Below are positions 27,001-33,459 of a stretch of 35,210 bases of DNA, in pieces. Position 1 is the first letter of the stretch; each line of letters starts with the position of its first letter. Source of the stretch: Candidatus Kapaibacterium sp. (GTDB taxonomy: Bacteria; Bacteroidota; Ignavibacteria; Palsa-1295); the NCBI GenBank assembly GCA_025450975.1, contig JANWLI010000055.1:1-35210 (forward strand), read 5' to 3'. The position numbers and the translations under genes were made by a program. A model generated the notes under the pieces. The model searched no databases, was not told where the DNA came from, and saw only the letters and a program-made list of their open reading frames with translations.

Positions 27001-27496
27001 AGAGCTTGCCGTGAGCGCGCACCATCGAGAGACCAAAACTCATAGGGTTGAGGCCGGCAGAGATCCACGTTAACCCACCGTCAAAGCTGGTATAGACTCT
27101 GCTGAAGCCGGTGAGAATATGGATGATGTTCGATTGGCTGCCAAAAGCAACCGAGTAGTTTTGTCGATTGCTGATCTGATTCCATGTGAAGCCGCCATTA
27201 ACCGTTTTGAAAACCCGGTCGAATGTGGTCAGCAAGCCATTCATCTTGTCAAAGAAGACGATCTCACATACTTGCTCGCCGGGAAATGCGGCGCGCTGGA
27301 TCCACGTCCTTCCGGAATCGTGTGAGGAAAACAGATCTTCGGCTCCGGCCCAGAGCACGCCATAACTGAAATGCATCGTCCCGCCGAAGGTGTAGGTATT
27401 CTGAATCAGATTTGGGACAGCGTTCGACCACTGGCTTCGTCCGGGGGAAGCGCAAATTGCGAAAAATAACAGGACCCAAATGTAACGCAGTTTCAT
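24068..27496 (-). CDS. Giant T9SS-exported propeller and repeat protein
   Basis: 1142 residues. Signal peptide (MKLRYIWVLLFFAICASPGR, cut near SQ). Residues 25-330 carry seven Asp-boxes (SSHDSGRTW, TSFDGGLTW, KSTDDGVTW, RSTDQGITW and others), a beta-propeller. Residues 333-925 are six tandem repeats of about 99 residues. A cohesin-like domain follows (about 930-1050, GGTVRLPITVRGLVTDEMVE), then a T9SS sorting domain from about 1065 (FTIHPNPADNKVIISSDDDV). The design, a binding head on a long rod anchored at the cell surface, suggests an adhesin or surface-structure protein. Start ATG 27496; a -7 box lies 23 nt upstream. No catalytic motif is visible. Confidence 0.9.
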   Translation of the reverse strand: MKLRYIWVLLFFAICASPGRSQWSNAVPNLIQNTYTFGGTMHFSYGVLWAGAEDLFSSHDSGRTWIQRAAFPGEQVCEIVFFDKMNGLLTTFDRVFKTVNGGFTWNQISNRQNYSVAFGSQSNIIHILTGFSRVYTSFDGGLTWISAGLNPMSFGLSMVRAHGKLYVFGGSFQSPGLSDGWVAVSNDDGLNWVHRSGLVDGDCFSIFADPCTPDVLYLANEDKAVPDNGISEIYKSTDDGVTWQTMFGRTIPYISGSITGTQRTLYAGTLSNTVLRSTDQGITWTQQAGPPSKYDARAIACINDNIVFTLSDQGSVWKTTNAGGSFINTPKTLSYDAQELFRTDTMGCNDTVKRTIHIAKPSCNPPGILKIWILGTDKYRYDTIAYDNDSITIAFASDLNRSHRGFMVIQASDGQLDTIQLFGTSRVQPDTLRYSPQELFKTDTLHCDDTLVRTVVVSRLGCLRPTVKSIKITGPDSARYKLIGASNDTISIAFSTDKLGSHTGFVIIEGSNVQRDTIRLFGNAIVPPDTITYSTRNLFQADTVGCNDTLLRTITLQRLGCVLPGIKSITIGGSDSSNYHLAGYNADSIRISFSSNTERDHQGFIIVEGTNGQRDTILLSGTAVLPPDSISYTPRELFGTDTVDCDDTLYRAIVLKRVGCIPPDISMIKIIGPDSASYQVIGSSGDSIHISFAGTHLRSHEGYLIVEATNGQIDTIDLFGEATFPPGSLEYSTHDLFRTDTIDCSDTVFRSISIKRLGCILPQIDSLHISGPDSASYTLENVTSDSIFVSFTSTRGGEHSGRIVIEGTNGQRDTIELFGAADIPAGTLQYSTTELFRLDTVRCDTIFRSISIARTGCVFPSLDQLRIVGPDSARYRIVRVAPDLIEVAFSTDLSHEHDAILIVEGSNGQRDTIRLLGSSHPLLPLSFESTNVIADTIGGTVRLPITVRGLVTDEMVELVITYDPQLDYIGSFSETGTSLDIPNSQWKGRTKIKGQYTQGNPLLGYAYFNVFVDSVGDRLVTFDSAWVNSFCRYSMPVVGISSITPPAGCGAEIISRFMHLGERPKFTIHPNPADNKVIISSDDDVEAQIQLFDVFGKVVLTRQCTLGKGRPQTLSLEHIASGAYMLRIETMRGTSVLHLIRQ
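24722..26500 (-). repeat. Six tandem 99-residue (297-bp) coding repeats
   Basis: Each unit opens YS/T-x-x-x-LF-x-x-DT, has CxDT (CNDT, CDDT, CSDT; the sixth has CDT), then GC about 17 residues later, a GxDSxxY turn, and ends (E)(G)xxGQ-x-DTI-x-L-x-G. Two cysteines per unit are conserved, as is the unit length, consistent with a disulfide-bonded Ig-like rod module. Units start near residues 333, 432, 531, 630, 729 and 828. Confidence 0.88.
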
Positions 27497-27519
27497 AGGA
27501 TTGACCGACGAATACGCAA

Positions 27520-27527
27520 CAAATATA
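27520..27527 (-). promoter_or_regulatory. -7 promoter element of the 1142-residue protein gene
   Basis: Minus-strand TATATTTG ends 23 nt before ATG 27496. Confidence 0.6.
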
Positions 27528-27652
27528 AGTCTTCCCCGACAAAAATCCTAACAATCCCGCGACCTAAAAATTGCCCTGAAAAATACGTAACAATTGCCAC
27601 AACCGGAAGTTACTCCGGGTGTTGACCTCTAAAACCCGTCAACCCTACTTGT

Positions 27653-28429
27653 ATGCGCTACATTTTACTCCTTACCCTCCTTCCCCTGGCAGCCACGGCT
27701 CAGCTGAAGATCGACTCGATCCGGATCACGCAGGAATTGATGCCATATAGTGGTACCGACGGCACCGGACTGTCGTCCTGGAGCAGGACGATCATTCCGA
27801 TAAATGACACCGTCGTCTTCGATGAGTCCAATGGGATCATGCATTACTCCACGTCCACATCGATGGGAAGTGTATCCTTCGCGCATGACAGCAATGCGCA
27901 AACGGTTCACTCCTTTACACTTACTACTAGTACCGGCCATCCCGATGATATTCAGGGTTACTCCGGAATGAACTGGGGATTTTTAAAAGACACCATCGTT
28001 CGTGAAGGAAGGGATTTTCGAATTTTCCTCTACAGTGAAGAGCTTAAGCCTGATAATTTCGGCTTTTCCGGAATAGACAAAGTGCGTATCGGCCCTGGTC
28101 AATATACAGAAAGCACCTCCTATAGCACGCTTCCGATAGCAGGTTCATGGGTTGAGGTTACCATCTTCGGATCTGTCCCGCTTGATGTCGCAATCCCAGA
28201 ACGTCCTTTGTTTGCAGTCTATCCGAATCCGGCATCGCAGATCATTATCATTGCTGGGATATTAGAGACCCAGCCGATCAGGATATTCGATCTTACCGGC
28301 CGTGAGTGCGATCTTCCAAGAATAATAGCAGCTGAGAACGAGACAAGCCTTGATATTTCACAGTTGCGAAATGGTATCTACTGGTTGCAGGCCGGAGTAC
28401 AATCGCAGAAACTTGTCGTGGCGAAGTAA
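27653..28429 (+). CDS. Secreted T9SS cargo protein, unknown function
   Basis: 258 residues. Signal peptide MRYILLLTLLPLAATAQ. Residues 20-180 are beta-rich without recognised motifs (SWSRTIIPINDTVVFDESNG, SFTLTTSTGHPDDIQGYSG, FRIFLYSEELKPDNFGFSG). From about 185 a T9SS type-A sorting domain: PLFAVYPNPASQIIIIAG, RIFDLTGRECDLP, ISQLRNGIYWLQAGVQSQKL. The start ATG 27653 sits right after CCCTACTTGT, a poor -7 match with a TTG 21 nt upstream. It is convergent with the anti-sigma gene, leaving 3 bp between stops and no terminator. Confidence 0.85.
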   Translation: MRYILLLTLLPLAATAQLKIDSIRITQELMPYSGTDGTGLSSWSRTIIPINDTVVFDESNGIMHYSTSTSMGSVSFAHDSNAQTVHSFTLTTSTGHPDDIQGYSGMNWGFLKDTIVREGRDFRIFLYSEELKPDNFGFSGIDKVRIGPGQYTESTSYSTLPIAGSWVEVTIFGSVPLDVAIPERPLFAVYPNPASQIIIIAGILETQPIRIFDLTGRECDLPRIIAAENETSLDISQLRNGIYWLQAGVQSQKLVVAK

Positions 28430-28432
28430 GAC

Positions 28433-29329
28433 CTACAGCTTCCCGACGTAGATGATCTGGTCCGCTGTCGGTGTTGCTGAGCCACCAGCTTTTTCTATCG
28501 AGATCGCGAATGCATCCGTCTCCGCTGAGGCGAGATCGAAGGTATACATCATCTGGCGCGAGTTTGCGTTCGGGTTGAAGATGCCGATCGGGATCGGCGC
28601 TTCGGATCCTCTGATCTGCCAGAGTTCATAGGTCTTCGTCGAATCGAGTGCGGGCAGGTCGCCACGCATAACAAACACTTTCTTCATCTTCCGGCTAAAA
28701 AGCATCATCTGCTCTTCAGGCTTTGGCGCGCCGGCTTTTGCGAGCGTGATCATCGTCGGCATTTCCTCGCCGAACATAGCAACAAGCGCACGCGAGGCGG
28801 AGTCGCTCTTCATCAGGTCGGCAACCATCACACCGAGCGAGTCGCGCTGATGTGATGCCTTGCGGACTTCCATGGCCGATAGATCGTACTGCCAGCTTCG
28901 CGACACATAGAGCGAAGTCATCGTCACCAGAAGCACTGCTAAGATCGAAGAGATAATAACGGTCTGCCGGGTACGTTTCTTGAGACGTTTCTCGAGATCA
29001 GTGACGCGCGGGATAGGCGCCGTATCGCCGGCGTAACGGGCAGCGTAGAAATTGCCAAGGTCGCCAGTTTCGATGGCATTAATGCGTTCGAAGAGTTCGA
29101 CCTTCGCTTTTTCCGGAGCATCGACCTGCGGAGCGGCTTCGGCAAGCACCGTTGCCGAGGTCAGCATTGACTCCAGCGTTTCAGAAAAGAACGTATCGCC
29201 GGAAGCAAGCAGCGTTTCGAATTCGCTCCACCCCGGATCTCCTTCTGTGAGCGATCCGAGCGCGTACGCCGCACAGAGCTCTTCGATGCGCTCGCGTTCT
29301 TGCTGGCTATATGTCCGTTCGTCGGTCAC
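28433..29329 (-). CDS. Anti-sigma factor, RskA-like
   Basis: 298 residues. A cytoplasmic N-terminal sigma-binding domain (about 1-85: IEELCAAYALGSLTEGD, EFETLLA) precedes a charged linker, one membrane helix (about 119-143, TVIISSILAVLLVTMTSLYV), and a periplasmic C-terminal domain of the anti-sigma-K RskA type (ALDSTKTYELWQIRGSEAPI, PIGIFNPNAN, FAISIEKAGGSATPTADQII). The zinc-binding HxxxCxxC motif of ZAS proteins is absent, as expected for this type. It is translated from GTG 29329, 1 bp after the TAA of the sigma gene, so the two are an operon. It should bind and hold the sigma factor until an envelope signal triggers its release or proteolysis; the signal is not evident. Confidence 0.92.
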   Translation of the reverse strand: MTDERTYSQQERERIEELCAAYALGSLTEGDPGWSEFETLLASGDTFFSETLESMLTSATVLAEAAPQVDAPEKAKVELFERINAIETGDLGNFYAARYAGDTAPIPRVTDLEKRLKKRTRQTVIISSILAVLLVTMTSLYVSRSWQYDLSAMEVRKASHQRDSLGVMVADLMKSDSASRALVAMFGEEMPTMITLAKAGAPKPEEQMMLFSRKMKKVFVMRGDLPALDSTKTYELWQIRGSEAPIPIGIFNPNANSRQMMYTFDLASAETDAFAISIEKAGGSATPTADQIIYVGKL

Positions 29330-29330
29330 G

Positions 29331-29987
29331 TTAGATCAAGTCTCCTAAAATTTCTTTGAGCTTCAACATTCCCTGCCGCATGCGCGTCTTGATCGTCCCC
29401 AGTGGAACATCAAGACGTTCGGCGATCTCGGATTGCGAGAGGCCTTCGTAGTATGCAAGTATCAGTGCCTGGCGCTGGGCTTCCGGGATCTGGCGAAGCG
29501 CTTCGAGCACTTGCGTGCGCGCATCGTCTGCGATCTGTTCCGAAAGCGGGGTGCGCGTATCGGTTGCTGCGTCGCCTGCCCACTTTACGATGTCGTCGGC
29601 ATCGCCACGATTTTCGAGCGCTCGCTTCTTATATGCTTTCGAGCGCAGCGTGTTGATGGCCTTATTATGTGCAAGGGTCAGCAACCATGTATTGAAGTTG
29701 CCGCGATCCTGATCGAAAAGATCGGCCTTCTGCCATACCTGCACAAATACGTCCTGCAGCAATTCCGAGGCTTCGTCTTCATCGCGCACGATCCGGAGCA
29801 CAAGCGAGTACACGACGCGTTGATATTTTGCATACAACGTTTCGAGTGCTTTCTGGTCCTTTTGTGATACTTGCGCGAGCAATGCAAGGTCTTCGGAATT
29901 GGACGCCTCATTGGGTATACGTACGCGCGAACCCGTTCGGATTGCTCCGTTGGTCGGAATCGGGGTATTTGTAGCGCGTTCGTCCAA
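29331..29987 (-). CDS. ECF RNA polymerase sigma factor (SigK-like)
   Basis: 218 residues. Region 2 (about 46-115) shows ALETLYAKYQRVVYSLVLRI, EDEASELLQDVFVQVWQKAD and NFNTWLLTLAHNKAINTLRS; region 4 (about 162-215) shows LRQIPEAQRQALILAYYEGL then SQSEIAERLDVPLGTIKTRM and RQGMLKLKEIL. Regions 1.1 and 3 are absent, as in ECF sigma factors. The N-terminal 30 residues are an extra polar stretch. The start is TTG 29987, preceded by a good ribosome binding site (AAGGAAG); no in-frame ATG is usable. The -7 box lies 29 nt upstream. With the RskA-type partner downstream, this is a classic ECF/anti-sigma pair; it is divergent from an XRE regulator gene. Confidence 0.95.
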   Translation of the reverse strand: MDERATNTPIPTNGAIRTGSRVRIPNEASNSEDLALLAQVSQKDQKALETLYAKYQRVVYSLVLRIVRDEDEASELLQDVFVQVWQKADLFDQDRGNFNTWLLTLAHNKAINTLRSKAYKKRALENRGDADDIVKWAGDAATDTRTPLSEQIADDARTQVLEALRQIPEAQRQALILAYYEGLSQSEIAERLDVPLGTIKTRMRQGMLKLKEILGDLI

Positions 29988-30016
29988 AAAAATCTTCCTT
30001 CGTAAGGTAAGAGCTG

Positions 30017-30024
30017 CAAATATA
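30017..30024 (-). promoter_or_regulatory. -7 promoter element of the sigma/anti-sigma operon
   Basis: Minus-strand TATATTTG ends 29 nt before the TTG start 29987. Confidence 0.55.
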
Positions 30025-30091
30025 CGGGCTCAGCAGACATGCCTCTCGGGGGTCATGAAAGACAAATTTTCAGGCAAAATGTGGATTTTTA

Positions 30092-30132
30092 GCCGTTAAA
30101 CGGCCAAAAACGTAAAAAATCCCGAAATCGGG
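30092..30132. promoter_or_regulatory. Two palindromes in the sigma/XRE divergent region
   Basis: GCCGTTAAACGGC (30092-30104) and CCCGAAATCGGG (30121-30132) lie 16 bp apart, the second just upstream of the -7 box of the XRE gene. They are candidate operators for the XRE protein or another dimeric regulator; no experiment-like evidence is available in sequence. Confidence 0.5.
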
Positions 30133-30144
30133 TAAAAAAAGTGA

Positions 30145-30152
30145 TATTTTTG
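30145..30152 (+). promoter_or_regulatory. -7 promoter element of the XRE gene
   Basis: TATTTTTG ends 36 nt before ATG 30189. It overlaps the GTG (30141) that opens the longest reading frame, which argues against that start. Confidence 0.6.
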
Positions 30153-30188
30153 AGAATCCACAAACGCGATTTCGTGTTAGTGACGCAT

Positions 30189-30656
30189 ATGACAGAATCT
30201 GTGACTGAATCTAAGACCGAACCGATGACTGAAACAGCTACTTTTACTCCAACCGAACATATTGTTCGACCGGCGACTATTCGCCGCGAAACGCAAGGGC
30301 AGCGCATGCGCCGCCTGCGCGATGAAAAAGGCTTACGTCAGGGCTATATTGCCGACCGCTCGGGCATTACCCAGGCCCACCTCTCGCGCATCGAGAACGA
30401 CGAATCAGGCGTAACCAAGAACACGCTCCGCAAGATCGCAGAAGCGATGGGCGTTTCCTACGAAGATCTCTACGTCCCCCGTGACGGCAAAGAGCCCGAA
30501 GGACCGCGCGTTGTCGATATTGACGACGTTCTCGAAAGCGATGCACTGATGATCCGTTTTATGGGCGCAGAACGCACCGATCCGGCAACACTCGAATGGG
30601 TACGCCGCTCGCTTGCAGTGCTCCGTAACGAGATCCGCAGACGCCGCGATTATTAA
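30189..30656 (+). CDS. XRE-family helix-turn-helix transcriptional regulator
   Basis: 155 residues. An N-terminal polar stretch (1-35, Thr/Glu-rich) is followed by an HTH_3 (Cro/CI) domain: QRMRRLRDEKGLRQGYIADR then SGITQAHLSRIENDESGVTK and NTLRKIAEAMGVSYEDLYVP, with the recognition helix at ITQAHLSRIEN. A C-terminal basic helical segment (LEWVRRSLAVLRNEIRRRRD) may be the dimerisation part. It probably binds DNA as a dimer; the palindromes at 30092-30132 are its possible sites. The start ATG 30189 is chosen because the -7 box overlaps the upstream GTG. It is followed by a good terminator. Divergent from the ECF sigma gene. Confidence 0.92.
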   Translation: MTESVTESKTEPMTETATFTPTEHIVRPATIRRETQGQRMRRLRDEKGLRQGYIADRSGITQAHLSRIENDESGVTKNTLRKIAEAMGVSYEDLYVPRDGKEPEGPRVVDIDDVLESDALMIRFMGAERTDPATLEWVRRSLAVLRNEIRRRRDY

Positions 30657-30675
30657 GCAAATTTAGTTACTTTTT

Positions 30676-30709
30676 AAGGCCGAGGTCCATTTGGATTTCG
30701 GCCTTTTTT
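30676..30709 (+). terminator. Terminator of the XRE gene
   Basis: Stem AAGGCCGA (30676-30683) / TCGGCCTT (30698-30705), extended inside by GTCC/GGAT pairing, then a T run. Confidence 0.92.
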
Positions 30710-30713
30710 GTAT

Positions 30714-30721
30714 TAGTTTTG
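30714..30721 (+). promoter_or_regulatory. -7 promoter element upstream of the gene at 30801
   Basis: TAGTTTTG directly after the XRE terminator, 79 nt before ATG 30801. The 70-odd-nt leader holds nothing recognisable. Confidence 0.5.
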
Positions 30722-30800
30722 CGACTGAGCATTCCCCATCACAGAAGATATTAGGGATACTCCACTCTTTGAAACGGACCTTATCAGCGAGGGAGGAAAT

Positions 30801-31094
30801 ATGAGAACGGAAGACCTTTCACAGCGCGCAAAAGATATTCTCGTCGAGGCATCCCGATCGGATGACGGCATGGTATACATGACCAACTTTCTCGGCAACT
30901 CGTTTGTCGCGGCAAATCATCGCAGCTTCGGCGACGGCACATCAATTTCGAACACAGAGAATACATCGGCGATCGACGAACTCTTATCGTACGGCTTCGT
31001 CACGCACGAAACCGAAAGCAGCTCGCGCCGCGGGTATAAACTCGCTGCCGGCGGTTACGTCGCTGCGCAGGAGTTGACCGAAGCCGTTCATTAA
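30801..31094 (+). CDS. Small winged-helix-like protein
   Basis: 97 residues, no signal peptide. The helix-rich N terminus (LSQRAKDILVEASRS) and a beta-hairpin ending IDELLSYGFVTHETESSSRR then GYKLAAGGYVAAQEL have the order of a winged helix with wing, as in small DUF-type regulators. Its ending resembles that of the two small proteins at 32589 and 33022 in style but not closely in sequence. A strong ribosome binding site (GGGAGGAAAT) fixes ATG 30801. Function unknown; DNA binding is possible. Confidence 0.75.
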   Translation: MRTEDLSQRAKDILVEASRSDDGMVYMTNFLGNSFVAANHRSFGDGTSISNTENTSAIDELLSYGFVTHETESSSRRGYKLAAGGYVAAQELTEAVH

Positions 31095-31186
31095 ATCTAC
31101 ATTGTACTCGCACGCACGAACTGAAATTCGGATTCTAATTTATTTGTTGAACTACTCTTCTCCCGTTTCCCTTTTTCCATTCTCGA

Positions 31187-31217
31187 TTTTTACTTTTAAC
31201 TTTTTACTTTTTACTTT
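31187..31217. repeat. T-rich low-complexity words before rnhB
   Basis: Imperfect tandem TTTTTAC words run up to 3 nt before the GTG start of rnhB. Similar in kind to the other short word repeats of the window. Confidence 0.6.
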
Positions 31218-31220
31218 CCC

Positions 31221-31925
31221 GTGCTTTCCTGGAAGAACGAGCGGCGCCTCTACAAAGACGGGCTCCGCCTTATTTGTGGCGTCGATGAAGCCGGGCGCGG
31301 ACCGCTCGCAGGTCCGGTCGTCGCAGCTGCCGTCGTGCTTCCGATCGGACCTCCGCTTCCGCGGGATTGCTACTGCCTTAACGACTCCAAGAAACTCCAG
31401 CCGGATGTCCGCGAAGAACTCTTCGACAAAGTAAAGTCTGTCGCGCTTGCCTATGGCATCGGCATCGTTACGCACGAGGAGATCGATAAGATCAACATCC
31501 TGCAGGCGACGATGCGGGCGATGACGGCGGCCGTCCGCGAAGTCGAGCAGAAGCTGCAGCCCGAAATGCTCGTTATTGACGGCAATTATTTCCGGACCGA
31601 GCTTCGGTACCCGTTCGAATGTATCGTCGATGGCGATGCGATCTCGCCGAGTATTGCCGCTGCGTCGATCTTAGCAAAAGTTACGCGTGACAGGATCATG
31701 CGCGAATTCGATAGTGTGTATCCGCAATACGGCTTCGCTCGGCATAAGGGGTACGCAACGAGGGAGCATCGGAAGATGATACATGAGTTCGGTTTTTCAC
31801 CGATCCATCGTCTCACCTTCGGTGTAGACGATCCGAATCAAGGGGAGCTCTTCGAAGAAGAGGCCGTGACCTCTAGCACTCTTCTTCGCAGCTCACCTTC
31901 TTTAATTCTGTCCATGGATGAATAA
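31221..31925 (+). CDS. rnhB: Ribonuclease HII
   Basis: 234 residues, cytoplasmic. RNase HII cuts RNA/DNA hybrids at ribonucleotides and starts ribonucleotide excision repair. Diagnostic stretches: LICGVDEAGRGPLAGPVVAA (D21-E22, catalytic pair), LNDSKKLQPDVREELFDKV, MLVIDGNYF (third catalytic Asp), IVDGDAISPSIAAASILAKV (fourth catalytic Asp, in the GD-(x)-S-(x)-AAASIxAKVxRD motif) and FARHKGYATREHR. The C-terminal tail past residue 205 is extra and poorly conserved. The start is GTG 31221, the only codon giving the normal N terminus. The last 53 bp overlap a convergent small gene. No -7 box is obvious. Confidence 0.96.
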   Translation: MLSWKNERRLYKDGLRLICGVDEAGRGPLAGPVVAAAVVLPIGPPLPRDCYCLNDSKKLQPDVREELFDKVKSVALAYGIGIVTHEEIDKINILQATMRAMTAAVREVEQKLQPEMLVIDGNYFRTELRYPFECIVDGDAISPSIAAASILAKVTRDRIMREFDSVYPQYGFARHKGYATREHRKMIHEFGFSPIHRLTFGVDDPNQGELFEEEAVTSSTLLRSSPSLILSMDE

Positions 31926-32076
31926 GCAGATCGAATAGTCTGCCCTGTTTGCCTGTTGTGCAATCCACAACCATGGTAAGATGAAATGCTTCAGGTATGA
32001 CGCCGTCGACCATGAATGTCACGCCCGATCCGTCTTCGTATGTTAGGGAGTAACATGTATTTGGTTTAAATGGCAT
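31873..32076 (-). CDS. Small hypothetical protein, overlaps rnhB 3' end
   Basis: 67 residues: two beta-strand-rich segments (TCYSLTYEDGSGVTFMVDGV, FHLTMVVDCTTGKQGRLFDL) resembling a single-domain beta protein of unknown function. It has ATG 32076, a 7-bp palindrome (TTTGGCA/TGCCAAA) with a near-consensus -7 inside it just upstream, and a typical amino-acid mix. Overlap with rnhB is 53 bp, convergent. It may be a genuine gene; codon evidence is thin. Confidence 0.5.
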   Translation of the reverse strand: MPFKPNTCYSLTYEDGSGVTFMVDGVIPEAFHLTMVVDCTTGKQGRLFDLLIHPWTELKKVSCEEEC

Positions 32077-32085
32077 GGCGTATAA

Positions 32086-32106
32086 TTTGGCAAACAGTAT
32101 GCCAAA
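32086..32106. promoter_or_regulatory. Palindrome in front of the small hypothetical gene
   Basis: TTTGGCA (32086-32092) and TGCCAAA (32100-32106), 7-nt spacer, ending 10 bp upstream of ATG 32076. A candidate operator or hairpin. Confidence 0.45.
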
Positions 32107-32250
32107 AAATCGCGCTTTACAATCCGCATTTCCATCTTCGATCGCACTTTGCGGATTTCTCGGTTTTCCAAAATGTTAGAGTCCCTCATTTCGTCGACAT
32201 GAATATCCTACTGATGTGATGGTGGAACATCGTAGAAAGCAAATGCTAGC

Positions 32251-32280
32251 ACAAATAAAAAAGGAGCGCTGAGCGCTCCT
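32251..32280 (-). terminator. Terminator of the candidate small RNA
   Basis: Minus-strand perfect stem AGGAGCGC/GCGCTCCT with a 3-nt loop, then TTTTTTATTTG. Very strong; no protein gene precedes it on this strand. Confidence 0.9.
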
Positions 32281-32366
32281 GTGATAGGTAGAGAAAAAAA
32301 ATGAAGATCAGGAAATCCTAAGACAGTCCTCCCCATAAAACTGGCTCCGGATCTCAACCGATCTTC
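32257..32366 (-). ncRNA. Candidate structured small RNA
   Basis: A transcript of about 110 nt would start some 6 nt after the -7 box at 32372-32379 and end at the terminator at 32280-32257. The stretch can fold: GAAGATC (32363-32357) pairs with GATCTTC, AGATCC with GGATTT inside it, and CAGT with ACTG at the centre. Any reading frame would have to run straight through the terminator, so coding is unlikely. No known RNA family is recognised. It lies in the 512-bp gene-free gap 32077-32588, the remainder of which shows only short hairpins. Confidence 0.55.
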
Positions 32367-32371
32367 GAGTG

Positions 32372-32379
32372 CAAACTTA
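32372..32379 (-). promoter_or_regulatory. -7 promoter element of the candidate small RNA
   Basis: Minus-strand TAAGTTTG, about 110 nt upstream of the terminator. No TTG at the -33 spacing. Confidence 0.5.
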
Positions 32380-32588
32380 CTGCGGCCAGACATCTGTACT
32401 TTTACATTATTATCAGATTGCTTTGTAATATTTTCCGATGTTCGATTTTTTCCGATTTAGGGATTTCTTTATTCTTTTAGAGCATTTTACCACCTGACTT
32501 TTTAGCATCCGACGCATACATCTCCCCTAAGAGATTTTCTACTGCCGTTTCGATAAATTGGAAGAGGCGGAAAACGTATGACTTACCC

Positions 32589-32909
32589 ATGGAAAAAATT
32601 GAAGAGATCATTATTGTAGGATTATACAGGCACGGAAAAAAGAAAACATTTGCGGAGATCCTGCTCGAAGAGGGTAATACGCAGGTCGATAAAACCAAAC
32701 GCATGGACCTTGCCGGCGAACTTGAGGCCAAAGGCTATATTCAGGATGTGACCTATCAGCTTCCGTTTGCGATCCGCGCGCGCCTTACGCCCAGCGGCGA
32801 AGCGTTTGCCCGCTCCCTTGGGGCCGGCCGCAGTGAAGAGCAAAGCCGCGGAAGCGTAGGCCTCCAGAGTTTGATGATATTTTTACAACTAAATCTGGCA
32901 ATCGTATAA
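32589..32909 (+). CDS. Small helix-turn-helix-like protein, paralogue A
   Basis: 106 residues. Core: EEIIIVGLYRHGKKKTFAEI then LLEEGNTQVDKTKRMDLAGE, LEAKGYIQDVTYQLPFAIRA and RLTPSGEAFA. The order helix, TFAEIL helix, LEAKGYI helix, then two strands (VTYQLPFAIRARLT) is that of a winged helix. The paralogue at 33022-33354 shares G(K/R)KKTFAEIL-E, LEA-G-I--V-YQLP--IRA-LT. The last 25 residues differ and may be non-homologous. ATG 32589; no ribosome binding site or -7 box is obvious. Function unknown; perhaps DNA binding. Confidence 0.8.
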   Translation: MEKIEEIIIVGLYRHGKKKTFAEILLEEGNTQVDKTKRMDLAGELEAKGYIQDVTYQLPFAIRARLTPSGEAFARSLGAGRSEEQSRGSVGLQSLMIFLQLNLAIV

Positions 32910-32931
32910 GAGGATAACCTGCGGACCGAGT

Positions 32932-32939
32932 TAACTTTG
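32932..32939 (+). promoter_or_regulatory. -7 promoter element of paralogue B
   Basis: TAACTTTG lies 82 nt before ATG 33022, after the stop of paralogue A. Confidence 0.45.
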
Positions 32940-33021
32940 CCCCCGACTCTCTTACGCACACAATAGAAGATCCCGGCTCTCGCGAGATCGCCCACCCGGC
33001 TACGGCTCCCTCCCGATAGTT

Positions 33022-33354
33022 ATGAAAACGAGAACGCAAGGAATTATCCCTTATATTGCACCAGATAGTATAGAAGCAATTATTCTTATGGGACTACGCA
33101 CCTACGGCAGAAAGAAGACCTTCGCCGAGATCCTCGACGAAGCAGGCATTGCTAACGACGATACCAGGCGCCTCGAAGCGGCGACGTCGCTCGAAGCTTC
33201 CGGACTGATCGAAGAAGTATCGTATCAGCTGCCGGTAACGATCCGCGCAAACCTCACCTCGGCCGGATGGGATGCCGTCAACCAACTGCAAAAAGATAAT
33301 CCGCCGCCCAAGTTCTCCATCCGCAACTGGGGAGCAAGGTGGGGATTGTTCTAA
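33022..33354 (+). CDS. Small helix-turn-helix-like protein, paralogue B
   Basis: 110 residues, homologous to the protein at 32589-32909 over the core: GLRTYGRKKTFAEILDEAGI, EASGLIEEVSYQLPVTIRAN, LTSAGWDAVNQLQ. It has an extra N-terminal 15 residues and its own C terminus ending RWGLF. Winged-helix order as in paralogue A. ATG 33022 follows CTCCCGATAGTT without a strong ribosome binding site. A terminator follows at 33387. Tandem paralogues with separate promoters suggest duplicated regulators; the targets are unknown. Confidence 0.82.
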   Translation: MKTRTQGIIPYIAPDSIEAIILMGLRTYGRKKTFAEILDEAGIANDDTRRLEAATSLEASGLIEEVSYQLPVTIRANLTSAGWDAVNQLQKDNPPPKFSIRNWGARWGLF

Positions 33355-33386
33355 GAGTTATCTCGCAACCAGAATTTTCCCTATAG

Positions 33387-33415
33387 AGACGCGACCCACG
33401 GCGCGTCTTTTTTTT
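33387..33415 (+). terminator. Terminator after paralogue B
   Basis: Stem AGACGCG (33387-33393) / CGCGTCT (33402-33408) with loop ACCCACGG, followed by seven T. Confidence 0.92.
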
Positions 33416-33459
33416 ATCAATCCGTATATTCGTACAGCACTGCACTCATGTAGAACATT

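Noticed and set aside
32121..32157. AATCCGCA/TGCGGATT hairpin as terminator of rnhB
   Set aside because: Long 21-nt loop, far from the rnhB stop, followed by a mixed rather than T-rich tract.
32208..32393. 61-codon minus-strand reading frame over the small-RNA candidate
   Set aside because: It runs through a strong rho-independent terminator, starts upstream of the -7 box, and has no protein-like pattern.
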